Below are positions 19,601-28,714 of a stretch of 64,000 bases of DNA, piece by piece; position 1 is the first letter of the stretch, and every line of letters starts with the position of its first letter. This DNA comes from Allorhizobium paknamense. Its GTDB lineage: Bacteria; Pseudomonadota; Alphaproteobacteria; Rhizobiales; Rhizobiaceae. The notes beneath the pieces were generated by a model. That model was not told where the DNA came from. It worked only from the letters and a program-made list of their open reading frames with translations, and did not search any database. The DNA is taken from the NCBI RefSeq assembly GCF_030815125.1, contig NZ_JAUSWH010000016.1:62001-126000 (forward strand), written 5' to 3'. A program made the position numbers and the translations under genes.

Positions 19601-22600
19601 GCTTGAGGATGTGATTGCCAAAGGCGGCGTGCAGGAACAGGATCTGCCGCGCATCGCTTTCACCTTGCAGACCGGGCGGGAGGCGCTGCGGCATCGCGTG
19701 GCCTTCGTGGCCGAGACACTCTCCGATCTGAAGGCACAACTTGGGTCTTTCATCCGGGGCGAAGCGCTGGACGGGGTGATTGTCGCGGATATCAAGGCTT
19801 TGCCGGATCATCTCAAGGCGCTGCCATCCGGCGAGGATGCAGAGGAGATGATCGGGCTCTGGCTGAAGAAACGTGATCTGACCAAGCTTGCAAAAATGTG
19901 GGTCGCCGGTCATCCGCTGGACTGGGCGCTGCTCCATGACGGCCCGCATCCCCATCGTTTGCCCCTGCCGACCTATCCTTTTGCCCGGGACATCTATTGG
20001 CGTCCTGCCGTCACGGAGCCGGCGCCTGCCGCCGCCCTCCCGGCAAAACAGCATCCGTTGTTGCAGACGGACCGCTCAGAGCCCGGTCGCCCTGCTTTTC
20101 GCTCCCGCTTCAGCGGAGAGGAATTTTTCCTGGCCGATCACACCGTGCAAGGGCGGATCATCCTGCCGGGCGTGGCGCATCTGGAACTGGTGCGCGCGGC
20201 CGTGGAGCGGGCATCCGGTCCCCGCCAACCAGGCGAGATGGTGCGGCTTGAAAACATCGTCTGGATCCAGCCAATCGTGGTCAATGATCCGAAAGAGATC
20301 GAGATTGTGCTCTCGCCCGGCGAAGGGCATCGCTACGCCTTCGAAATCTTCAGCCATGACGGCGGGCGGCGGATCAGCCATTGCCAGGGAAGGGCCGAGA
20401 AGGTCCAGGGTGCCGCACCCGCATCCCTCGATCCGCAGGCCATGATGGCTGAGATGCAGCCGAGCGGCATCGATATACAGGATTTTTATGCCGCCTTCCG
20501 CAACGCCGGGATCATTCACGGGCCATCCTATCTCGGTGTGTCGGCGCTTTACCGGCGAAGTGATGAGGTCATGGCCCGTCTGGTTCTGCCAGAGGTCGTT
20601 GCCACAACGGAACAGGATTATGGCCTGCATCCCAGCCTGATGGAAAGCGCGCTTCAGGCCGCCAGCTTGCTGATTGCCGGTCGCAAGCCGCATGAGGGCG
20701 GTCCCTCGCTGCCCTTTGCGCTGGAAAGCCTGTCCATTCATGGTGCGTCAAGCCGCAACATGTATGCTTGGGTCCGCTATGCGCCGCATTCCCAGCCGGA
20801 TGCCAAGGTCGTCAAGCTGAATATCGATCTCATCGATAGAACGGGGCTTGTGGTGGCGCGGCTTGAAAACTTCTCCTTCCGGCGCATCGCCGATGACGCG
20901 GCCGCAGCGCCGGAGCCTGCCGTAACGCCGCAGCGTCTCAGCTTCGTTCCAACCTGGCATGCGATGCCTGCTTCGCCAAACGAGGCAGCGCCTTCCTATG
21001 CGGAACGGCATATCCTCCTCTGCGGCCTGCCGGATGCCGCACTTTCGTCGCTGAAGACGGCAATACCGCAGGCGCGCCTTGCCATGCTGTCTGCCGCAAC
21101 AGGCCAGGTGGCGGAAGATTACACCCGGCAGGCGCTTGCCTGCTTTGCCCGCATTCAGTCTATCCTGAGCGAGAGGCCGCAGGGCAAGGTGCTGTTCCAG
21201 ATCGTGCTGTATGAAGATGGGTACGCGGAGATAGCCGCAGGTGTTGGCGCCCTGCTCAAGACCGCCGCTTTGGAATATCCTGCCTTTTCAGGTCAGATCC
21301 TTGTGGCCAGCCCTGATGCCACAGGTGCCGATCTCGCCCGGCAACTGGATGATGCCGCAAAGCTCCCGCATGAGGTTATGTTCTCTGCGCGGCAGGGCGA
21401 ACTTCTGGTTCGAAGCTGGAAGGAGACGGGCAAGCCGCAAACCAGTGTGCCCATCCCCTTCAAGAATGACGGGCGCTACCTCATCACGGGCGGCGCAACC
21501 GGCATTGGGCTGATTTTTGCGCAGCATATTCTGCAAAATACCGGCAATGCCCGCGTGATCCTGACCGGGCGAAGCGCGCTGAACGGGCAACGTGAGGCCG
21601 CGATCCGCGCACTGGGCGGTGATAGGGGCCGCCTTGTGTATGAGCAGGCAGATGTTGCGGAGGCGGCAAAATTGCGTGCCGTCATTGCCCGTCATGGTCC
21701 CTTCGATGGCATTCTGCACAGCGCGGGGATCCATGACGACGACCTGATCGGCAAAAAGACGGCAGCCGGTTTCGAGCGGGTTCTGGCAGCCAAGGTGCAG
21801 GGCACAGTCAATCTCGATCTTGCGACCCGTGACCATGATCTGGATTTTCTGGTGTTCTTTTCCTCGATCAGCGCCGTCTTCGGCAATCCGGGGCAGGCGG
21901 ATTATGCCACCGGCAATGCCTTCATGGATGGCTTTGCCGCTTGGCGCAATGAAAGGGCGCGTGAGGGGCAAAGGTGGGGACACACGCTGTCGCTTAACTG
22001 GCCGCTCTGGGAAGCTGGCGGCATGGCCGTCAGCGAAACCGGCAAGGCGTTGATGCGCCAGAGCATGGGTGCAGTGCCGCTTCCCTCCGCCGAGGGGCTT
22101 GCCGCCTTTGCCGAGGCGCTCGCGCTCGGGGCATCGCAGGCCATGGTGCTTTATGGAGACCCGGAGAAGATCCGCACATTCGCCCTGCGCCGCTTCGAGC
22201 CCCAAACCGCCGCCCGGGCCGAAGTGCCCGCTAGCAATCAGTCAGCCACTCCCGCGCCCGGCCTTATGGACAGTCTTGGCGCCATCCAGCGATTGCTGGC
22301 GGATGAGGTCGCTGCCGCCATTCAGCTTTCGGCCGACAAGCTGGAACTGGATGTGGAATTCAGCCAATACGGCTTCGATTCCATCGTGTTGATGGATTTC
22401 GTGCGCGATCTCAATCAGAAATACGGTCTGGAACTGATGCCGACCGTCTTCTTCGAATATTCGACCATTGCCACGCTTGCCGCCCATCTCGACCGGACGT
22501 TCCGCGACGTGCTGGCGCGCCATCTTGCGCCGGAAGCCGTGCCGGCTGCCGAACCGGTTCAGTCCCTGCCGGTGCGGATCGAGGCGCCTGTGATCGCGCA

Positions 22601-25600
22601 TCCGGCTGCCGAGAGCGGGAAACACATTGTCTCGCCGGAGATGGCGGGGCGCTACCGCGATATCGCCATCATCGGTATGGATGGGCTTTTTCCCGAAGCG
22701 CAATCCGTTGAGGATTTCTGGCAGGCGATCCGCAGCGGCAAGGATCTGATCAAGGAAATTCCTGAGGATCATTGGGACTTCCGCCCCTGGTATGACGAAA
22801 ACCGCGAGACGCAAAACACCACCTATTGCAAATGGGGCAGTTTCGTCGACAGCGTCGACCGGTTCGATGCCGCCTTCTTCAACATTTCGCCAGTCGAGGC
22901 GGAATGGATGGACCCACAGATGCGGCTCTTCCTGCAAAGCGTCTATCGCACCGCCGAGGATGCCGGGCGGATCAACGAGGTGCGCGGCAGCAAGACCGGG
23001 GTTTTCGTCGGTGTCTGCTCGCATGACTATATGGACCGGATTGCCGAGCGGGCAGGGCCGATCCATCCGCATCAGGGTGTCGGCACGGCGCAGACGGTCA
23101 TTGCCAACCGGGTCTCCTTCCTGCTCAATCTGACGGGACCGAGCCTTTCCTTCAACACGGCCTGCTCTGCCTCGTTGGTGGCTTTGCATGAGGCCTGCCA
23201 TTCGCTGCAACGGGGCGAATGCAGCATGGCCTTTGTCGGCGGCGTCAATCTGCTGCTGTCGTCGCATCACTATCGCTATTTCTCCAGTATCGGGGCGCTG
23301 TCGCCCACGGGCCGTTGCTATAGCTTCGACGACCGCGCCGATGGCTATGTGCCGGGCGAAACCATCGCCAGCATTCTGTTGAAACCCCTGGCGGAGGCCG
23401 AGCGCGACGGCGACCGGATCTATGCCGTCATCAAGGGGTCGGCGGCTTTGCACGGCGGTTTTACACCCTCCATCACCGCGCCCAGCGTGTCCGGCGAGAA
23501 GAATGTCATCGTTTCCGCCTGGAAAAATGCCGGGATCGATCCTTCGACCCTTGGCTATATCGAGGCGCATGGCACCGGCACAAAGCTTGGCGACCCTATT
23601 GAAGTTTCGGCGCTGACCCAGGCCTTCCAGGACTTCACGCCGCAGACCGGTTTTTGCGCCCTGGGCTCCGCCAAGGCGCATCTTGGCCATACGGAAGGCT
23701 CGGCAGGCATTGTCGGTGTCATCAAGGTGGTGCAGCAGATGCGCCACGGCGAAATTCCGGCCATGCCGTTCTATGAAGCGCCCAATCCCTATTTGCAGCT
23801 TGAAAAATCCGCACTTTATATCAACAGCCAGACCATGCCCTGGCAAAGACGGGAGGGGCAGCCGCGCCGCGCCGGGGTCAGTTCCTTCGGTTTTTCAGGC
23901 GTCTATGCCCATGTCGTGCTGGAGGAATATCGTAATGCGGACAGCAGACCCGTGGCAACCTCGCAGCGGCCGCATCTGATCGTTTTGTCCGCCAAAAACG
24001 AGGATCGCCTCAAGGCCCGGATCGCGGATCTTCTGGCGTTCCTGAGTCACGACACCAGCGCCTCGCTTTCGGATATCGCCTATACGCTTCAGGTCGGGCG
24101 TGAAGCGATGAAGTCCCGGCTTGCCTTCGTTGCGGCCTCCCGTGCGGACCTTCTGCAAACGCTGCGGGCGGTCAGGGCGGATGGCCCGCAGCTTCAGACC
24201 GTTTTCCGGGGTGAAGCGCTCGGTCGGGTCGCCGATCATGCCGCGCGTGCCGATGAGGCGACGATCGAGCGGTTGATTGCCGACTGGCAAGCGCCCGATG
24301 CTGCATCATCCCTTCTCAGGCTTTGGGTGCAGGGCCAGAGCATCGACTGGAACAGGCTCTATAAGGGCGCGGTCAAGCCACGGCGGATTGCCTTGCCGCT
24401 CTATCCCTTCGGCGGTGAGCGGCACTGGTTCGAGCCTGCCCCCATGCCCGTGACGGCACGGCCCGTCATCGCGCCTGCACAGCAGGAGCCGGGCGGCGTT
24501 GTCGCGCCTGCCGCGTCTGCCGACCCTGCCGGACCTGGAACCCGTCAGGTCCTCTCGCAACTGACGGCACTGGTAGCGGAAACCACGAAAATCCCGGCGC
24601 ACCGGATCGATCCGGAGGCGGATTTCGAGGAGCTTGGGCTGGATTCCATTCTGATCACCGCGCTCAACAAGAAGCTGGAGGCGATAACCGGGGTAAGCGA
24701 CAGCACCCAGTTCTTCAAATACAAGACCTTGTCATCGCTTGCCGGTTTTCTGGAGAGCCGTCATGGCCAACGCTTTCACAGCGAGGGCTCTTCCCCCGCC
24801 GCAACCAGACCCGTTCCTGTGGCAGAAACGATCCGAGAGGTCGCAGCCCGACCCGCAGTGCCCGCCCCATCATGGCCGCAGCCTGCCGGGGACGAGGATA
24901 TTGCCATCATCGGCATGAGTGGACGCTATCCCGGTGCGCCGGACCTCGGAAGCTTCTGGGACAATCTCTGCCGGGGGGTGGACAGTATTACTGAAATTCC
25001 CGCCGAGCGGTTCGATTATCGTCCTTTCTATAGTCCGGAAAAGGGCGCGCCCGGCAGTCTCTATTGCAAATGGGGCGGCTTCATCGACGGCGCTGACCAG
25101 TTCGATGCCGGTTTCTTCAAGCTTTCTCCGCAGGATGCCCGTTTCATGGACCCGCAGGAGCGGCTTTTCCTGGAAACCGCCTGGCAGTGCCTGGAAAGCG
25201 CCGGGCAGGTTCGCGGAAACTGGCAGCGCGAGGCCCGCAATATCGGCGTCTTTGCCGGTGTCACCTTCAACAATTACCAGTTGATCATGGCCGAAGCCGC
25301 CGAGGCCGAAGGGGAAAGCGCCTATCTTGCCAATTCACAGACCTTCTCGGTCGCCAACCGTGTCTCCTATCTCTTCAACTTCATCGGTCCGAGCTTCACC
25401 GTCGATACGGCCTGCTCGTCTTCGCTCATGGCCATTCATCTGGCCTGCGAAAGCCTGAAGCGCGGTGAATGCGATGCAGCGATTGCCGGGGGTGTCAATC
25501 TCTCGCTACATCCCAGCAAATATATCACTCTGTGCGCGACGGGCTTTGCCGCCAGCGATGGGCGTTGCCATGCCTTTGCAGCCAATGGCGACGGCTATGT

Positions 25601-28600
25601 ACCGAGCGAAGGGGTTGGGGCTGTGCTGCTCAAGCCCTATTCCAAGGCGCTTGCCGATGGCGATCTGATCCTTGCCATCGTCAAGGGAACGGGGGTCAGC
25701 CATGACGGCAAGACGAGGGGCTATACGGTTCCAAACCCTGTCGCCCAGTCCAAGGCCATCGAGGCGGCACTTCGTCAGGCGCGGATCAGCCCGGAGGAGA
25801 TCAGCTATGTCGAGGCCCATGGCACGGGAACCGCGCTTGGAGACCCCATCGAAATCCAGGGCTTGATGGATGTCTATTCCCGCGCCACGGATCGAAAGCA
25901 ATATTGCGCCATCGGCTCGGTGAAATCCAATATCGGCCACGGCGAATCCGCCGCTGGCATTGCCCAGCTTACCAAGACGGTGCTGCAATTGCAGCATAAG
26001 ACGCTGGTGCCGTCGCTGCTGCATGATGTGCCGAACCCGGCTATCGATTTTGCCAGTACGGCCTTCCATCTGCAGCGCGATCTTGCCGCCTGGCAGCAGC
26101 CAAGGGTGAACGGCGTGCCCGTGCCGCGCTATGCAGGCATTAGCTCCTTCGGGGCCGGGGGCGTCAATGTCCATGTGATCCTCGGCGAGGCGCCCGCCCA
26201 TGCCGGAGCGGATATTGAACGCGACGGGCCGCCGGACCCTTCCGGCAGCCCCGGTCCCATGGTGTTCCCGCTCTCCGCCCCCCGGAGGGAGCAGTTGGCG
26301 GTTATGGTCCGGCAGTTGCATGACTGGCTTCTCAATCCGTCGAAAGCAGGATCGCAACTCAAAGATGTGGCATTTACCCTCCAGACGCGCCGGGCGCTGT
26401 TTGCCCACAGGCTTGCCTTTGTGGCGTCTGATCGGGCCGAACTCCGTGCTGCGCTGGCCGCCTATGCCGCGCAAGGGGAGGGAACCGAAAGAACGGCGAT
26501 CACGCCTCTCTGGTATGAAGCGCCGCCGGAGGGCCATGGCATGGGCCTCGATCTCTCCACTGAAGAGGATCGCGACTATCTGCAACGCCTCCTCAGCAAG
26601 GGCCGGGCGGATAAGCTGGCGATCTTCTGGGTTCAGGGTGCGCAGATTCCCTGGGAGGCGCTCTATGCGGGCCGGGCGGCACCCCGTTGCGCGCCGCTGC
26701 CGACCTATCCTTTCATGCGTAAACGATACTGGGTGGGAGGTGCGTCGAAAGCCATTGCTAGACCTCGGCACTCAGCCAGGGACAACGATGCAGACAGGAT
26801 GATGCGCGAGGCCGTTTTCGACGTCATCTGGCGCGATGTGCCGCTCATGGATGCTGGGGGAGAGGCGCTGGCCCGGCTTGAGAGCATCCTCGTCATTGCA
26901 GAGGATGATGCCGTGCTGCAGGCCCGTCATTGGGGCACGGCAGGGCTTCGCCGCTGCCGCATCGGCGGCGATCCTGCGGGCGATCATGACGTGCAGGTGG
27001 ATGCCGAAACCCTTGATTTCACGGGTCTTGATGCCAAGGGGCGCGCGCTTTCCGGCCTCGATGCCATGGTCTACGTCCCCGCGCTGCCGCGTGAGGACGG
27101 CGCAAGCGAGAGCCTGGAGGCGCAGGTGCGGCGCGAAGGCCGCAAGCTGCAAGCCTGGCTTGGCTTCGTCTTGAAAAACATCGAGCACATGCCGCGGCGC
27201 CTGGTGCTGCTGTCCGTTCTGAAGGATGGGCAGGAGGACCCGGTCCATGCGCTGCTGGGAAAATATGTCAGTTTCCTGCGCTCGGAATATCCGGAATTGC
27301 AGGTTTCCATCATCCGGGTCGATGATCTGGCGGAGGCCAGTCTGTCGCAGGTTCAGGCGGAGATCGGGACGTTGACCGGCGAAATGGAGATTGCCCTGCA
27401 AGGCGGAGTGCGGCGGGTGCCGCGTTTCGTGCCGCTTTCCCTGCCGCGGCAGCAGCAGGCCTTCGATGCGTCCGGCTGCATGGTGATCACCGGCGGTTTC
27501 GGCGGTATCGGTTACAAGCTGCTGCAATGGCTCATGCAAAAAGGGCTGCGGGAGGCCGTGGTGATCGGGCGCAAGCCCTTGACGCACTCGTTCGAACATC
27601 CCGATCTCGACAAGCCTCTGACGCTTGAGGCGCTGATCGAGCGGTTTGCGGCGCAAGGGGTAAAAATCCATTATCTGCAAGCCGATATCGGCAAGGCCGA
27701 GAGTTTGGGCCAGGCGTTCGCGGCGCTCCGCCAAAGCCTCGGTCATCCGATCACGGGTGTCTTCCATCTTGCGGGAACGACCACGGATGCCATTCCGCTC
27801 AGCACCATGACGGAGGCCGTGCTGATGGATGTCGTCCGGCCCAAGGCGCTTGGCGCCTATGCGCTGGATCAGATCACGGCGAACGATCCCTTGCGCTATT
27901 TTTGCCTCTTCTCCTCCACCTCCGCTGTGGAGGGCATGCAGGTCAGCGGACTTGCCGCCTATGGGGCGGCCAATGCCGCGCTCGATGCCCTGGCGGCTGA
28001 GCGCAAGGCCAGGGGCAAGCCGGTGCAACTGGTGCATTGGACGGATTGGGATGGGGCTGGCATGGCCGTTGCCCATGGGCATAAAGCCTTCATGGAGGCT
28101 GTCGGTGTGCGGATGCTGGAGCCCTTGTCGGGCCTTGCCCTGCTTGAGGCGGTTTTGACCGGCAATGTGGCGACCAGCACGGTCTTCGATATCGATTGGA
28201 AGAGGTTCTCTGAGGTCAACGGCTTCATACGGCGCATGCCGTGCTTTGAAACCTTCGTTGAGGTCATGGATGCAAGACAGGCCAAAGCGCTGCCGCCACA
28301 GGCAGATAGTCTCGAAGAGTTAGATCAGGCCCCGGCGCTCAAGGCCCCTTCCGCCAAGCCCATTGGTGACCGGCAAAAGCTTCTTGATCATCTCTCCAGC
28401 AAACTTGCCGGACTGCTGGAGGTGGAGAGCGTGTCACCGGATGAAAACCTGTCCGCGCTCGGTCTCGATTCCATCAATTCGCTTAGTTATTTTAAGGCGT
28501 TGTCGGCAGAGTTGTCGCTGGAGATTTCCCCCTCCGTCACCTTCCGCTATCCGACGCTTGCCCGGCTGGCGGATTATCTGTCTGACGAACTGGCCAAAAA

Positions 28601-28706
28601 AGAGGGAGGTGCGCCCCCTGCATCCGGCCCGGCAGGGGCGGGCGTGGCCGAACAGTTGCAGGCGGCTCTGCAGCGCTCCGGACAACTTCTCAATCTGACG
28701 GCATAA
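16644..28706 (+). CDS. trans-AT polyketide synthase (4020 aa), MT-ACP start and four modules
   Basis: Starts inside the end of the previous PKS gene, with an aaggaag ribosome binding site 8 nt before the ATG, so translational coupling is likely. Domains by rough residue: methyltransferase 8-373 (LEIGAGTGG near 191); ACP, Ser449. KS 543-980 (Cys701, His836, His876); DH 1135-1425 with HxxxGxxxxP (His1166), but the second motif reads ESALQ with Glu1334 in place of Asp; KR 1430-1845 (TGGATGIG); ACP, Ser1913. KS 2004-2430 (Cys2174, His2309, His2349) followed directly by an ACP, Ser2668. KS 2748-3180 (Cys2924, His3059, His3099); KR 3385-3865 (TGGFGGIG, AAYGAAN); ACP, Ser3943. No AT, ER or A domain is present. 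Every KS keeps Cys and both His, so none looks like a non-elongating KS. Confidence 0.96.
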   Translation: MTKHPSELLSKANPLGDLDRWAAKVLLMQLRKLGAFGDDDVEPRRVDDLRRKAGVLDHYARWWTECCMDILETAGLVRHEGDEVQRHGMEPFDDRAVAAGWEARKALYLEEPQARAVVMLLDECLQHLPDILRGKVAATDIIFPNASLKKVEGIYKNNERSDYFNLKLAEAARTYLGLLLAERPDTRIRILEIGAGTGGTTATVLPQFDAFKAHIGEYCYTDVSNAFLIHGRMEYGRDRPFLTTRLLNVEEPPAAQGAELGVYDMVIATNVLHATKNIRETLRNTKALLKKNGILLLNELIEKTAIGTLTFGLLDGWWRYEDDALRIPGSPLLSVAGWKSALSEEGFGAIFIPEEKAERLGQQVLVAESDGVIRQKIATAMPATAPAAPQARPQTVQQPAAAKERVKAASGPSKRDVEARVLAALADALKVAEDQLKADVPFADYGVDSILGVTFVNSLQQNLGIELNAAIIFDHSTVERLSKYLLQQHRAEIEALFTTPQEPESSLETMTAELAFVEQAVPATVKAEPVIAVSPPPVPAKADDIAVIGMAGQFPEAEDVERFWHNLITGVDGVVELPEDYLDRERYFDKIRQPGKTYCQWGGILRQRAAFDPLFFALSPREAESMNPHQRLVLQESWKALEDAGYNPKALSDQQVGMFIGAEPIRYASKNFTGASEALVASRLSYSLNLKGPALVVNTGCSSSAVALHLACESLRSGETDLALAGGVHAGLDHLALVSTSEIEMLSPRGRCHTLDASGDGTVLSEGVGMVVLKRLGDAIADRDHVYGVIKASGTNQDGASNGITAPNGAAQEELITRVYRRFDIDPAEIDYVELHGTGTRLGDPVEANALVRAFKAFTDAEAYCGFGSAKSHIGHTSAAAGVIGLIKVLLSMRHQQLPGLLHFKDLNPLIDLKGSAFHVVTENRPWRRGMGKRRMAALNSFGHSGTNAHFVIADYPEPPVEDAKGPFLVPLSAASAGQLKAYAAKLEDVIAKGGVQEQDLPRIAFTLQTGREALRHRVAFVAETLSDLKAQLGSFIRGEALDGVIVADIKALPDHLKALPSGEDAEEMIGLWLKKRDLTKLAKMWVAGHPLDWALLHDGPHPHRLPLPTYPFARDIYWRPAVTEPAPAAALPAKQHPLLQTDRSEPGRPAFRSRFSGEEFFLADHTVQGRIILPGVAHLELVRAAVERASGPRQPGEMVRLENIVWIQPIVVNDPKEIEIVLSPGEGHRYAFEIFSHDGGRRISHCQGRAEKVQGAAPASLDPQAMMAEMQPSGIDIQDFYAAFRNAGIIHGPSYLGVSALYRRSDEVMARLVLPEVVATTEQDYGLHPSLMESALQAASLLIAGRKPHEGGPSLPFALESLSIHGASSRNMYAWVRYAPHSQPDAKVVKLNIDLIDRTGLVVARLENFSFRRIADDAAAAPEPAVTPQRLSFVPTWHAMPASPNEAAPSYAERHILLCGLPDAALSSLKTAIPQARLAMLSAATGQVAEDYTRQALACFARIQSILSERPQGKVLFQIVLYEDGYAEIAAGVGALLKTAALEYPAFSGQILVASPDATGADLARQLDDAAKLPHEVMFSARQGELLVRSWKETGKPQTSVPIPFKNDGRYLITGGATGIGLIFAQHILQNTGNARVILTGRSALNGQREAAIRALGGDRGRLVYEQADVAEAAKLRAVIARHGPFDGILHSAGIHDDDLIGKKTAAGFERVLAAKVQGTVNLDLATRDHDLDFLVFFSSISAVFGNPGQADYATGNAFMDGFAAWRNERAREGQRWGHTLSLNWPLWEAGGMAVSETGKALMRQSMGAVPLPSAEGLAAFAEALALGASQAMVLYGDPEKIRTFALRRFEPQTAARAEVPASNQSATPAPGLMDSLGAIQRLLADEVAAAIQLSADKLELDVEFSQYGFDSIVLMDFVRDLNQKYGLELMPTVFFEYSTIATLAAHLDRTFRDVLARHLAPEAVPAAEPVQSLPVRIEAPVIAHPAAESGKHIVSPEMAGRYRDIAIIGMDGLFPEAQSVEDFWQAIRSGKDLIKEIPEDHWDFRPWYDENRETQNTTYCKWGSFVDSVDRFDAAFFNISPVEAEWMDPQMRLFLQSVYRTAEDAGRINEVRGSKTGVFVGVCSHDYMDRIAERAGPIHPHQGVGTAQTVIANRVSFLLNLTGPSLSFNTACSASLVALHEACHSLQRGECSMAFVGGVNLLLSSHHYRYFSSIGALSPTGRCYSFDDRADGYVPGETIASILLKPLAEAERDGDRIYAVIKGSAALHGGFTPSITAPSVSGEKNVIVSAWKNAGIDPSTLGYIEAHGTGTKLGDPIEVSALTQAFQDFTPQTGFCALGSAKAHLGHTEGSAGIVGVIKVVQQMRHGEIPAMPFYEAPNPYLQLEKSALYINSQTMPWQRREGQPRRAGVSSFGFSGVYAHVVLEEYRNADSRPVATSQRPHLIVLSAKNEDRLKARIADLLAFLSHDTSASLSDIAYTLQVGREAMKSRLAFVAASRADLLQTLRAVRADGPQLQTVFRGEALGRVADHAARADEATIERLIADWQAPDAASSLLRLWVQGQSIDWNRLYKGAVKPRRIALPLYPFGGERHWFEPAPMPVTARPVIAPAQQEPGGVVAPAASADPAGPGTRQVLSQLTALVAETTKIPAHRIDPEADFEELGLDSILITALNKKLEAITGVSDSTQFFKYKTLSSLAGFLESRHGQRFHSEGSSPAATRPVPVAETIREVAARPAVPAPSWPQPAGDEDIAIIGMSGRYPGAPDLGSFWDNLCRGVDSITEIPAERFDYRPFYSPEKGAPGSLYCKWGGFIDGADQFDAGFFKLSPQDARFMDPQERLFLETAWQCLESAGQVRGNWQREARNIGVFAGVTFNNYQLIMAEAAEAEGESAYLANSQTFSVANRVSYLFNFIGPSFTVDTACSSSLMAIHLACESLKRGECDAAIAGGVNLSLHPSKYITLCATGFAASDGRCHAFAANGDGYVPSEGVGAVLLKPYSKALADGDLILAIVKGTGVSHDGKTRGYTVPNPVAQSKAIEAALRQARISPEEISYVEAHGTGTALGDPIEIQGLMDVYSRATDRKQYCAIGSVKSNIGHGESAAGIAQLTKTVLQLQHKTLVPSLLHDVPNPAIDFASTAFHLQRDLAAWQQPRVNGVPVPRYAGISSFGAGGVNVHVILGEAPAHAGADIERDGPPDPSGSPGPMVFPLSAPRREQLAVMVRQLHDWLLNPSKAGSQLKDVAFTLQTRRALFAHRLAFVASDRAELRAALAAYAAQGEGTERTAITPLWYEAPPEGHGMGLDLSTEEDRDYLQRLLSKGRADKLAIFWVQGAQIPWEALYAGRAAPRCAPLPTYPFMRKRYWVGGASKAIARPRHSARDNDADRMMREAVFDVIWRDVPLMDAGGEALARLESILVIAEDDAVLQARHWGTAGLRRCRIGGDPAGDHDVQVDAETLDFTGLDAKGRALSGLDAMVYVPALPREDGASESLEAQVRREGRKLQAWLGFVLKNIEHMPRRLVLLSVLKDGQEDPVHALLGKYVSFLRSEYPELQVSIIRVDDLAEASLSQVQAEIGTLTGEMEIALQGGVRRVPRFVPLSLPRQQQAFDASGCMVITGGFGGIGYKLLQWLMQKGLREAVVIGRKPLTHSFEHPDLDKPLTLEALIERFAAQGVKIHYLQADIGKAESLGQAFAALRQSLGHPITGVFHLAGTTTDAIPLSTMTEAVLMDVVRPKALGAYALDQITANDPLRYFCLFSSTSAVEGMQVSGLAAYGAANAALDALAAERKARGKPVQLVHWTDWDGAGMAVAHGHKAFMEAVGVRMLEPLSGLALLEAVLTGNVATSTVFDIDWKRFSEVNGFIRRMPCFETFVEVMDARQAKALPPQADSLEELDQAPALKAPSAKPIGDRQKLLDHLSSKLAGLLEVESVSPDENLSALGLDSINSLSYFKALSAELSLEISPSVTFRYPTLARLADYLSDELAKKEGGAPPASGPAGAGVAEQLQAALQRSGQLLNLTA

Positions 28707-28714
28707 GGGCAGGC

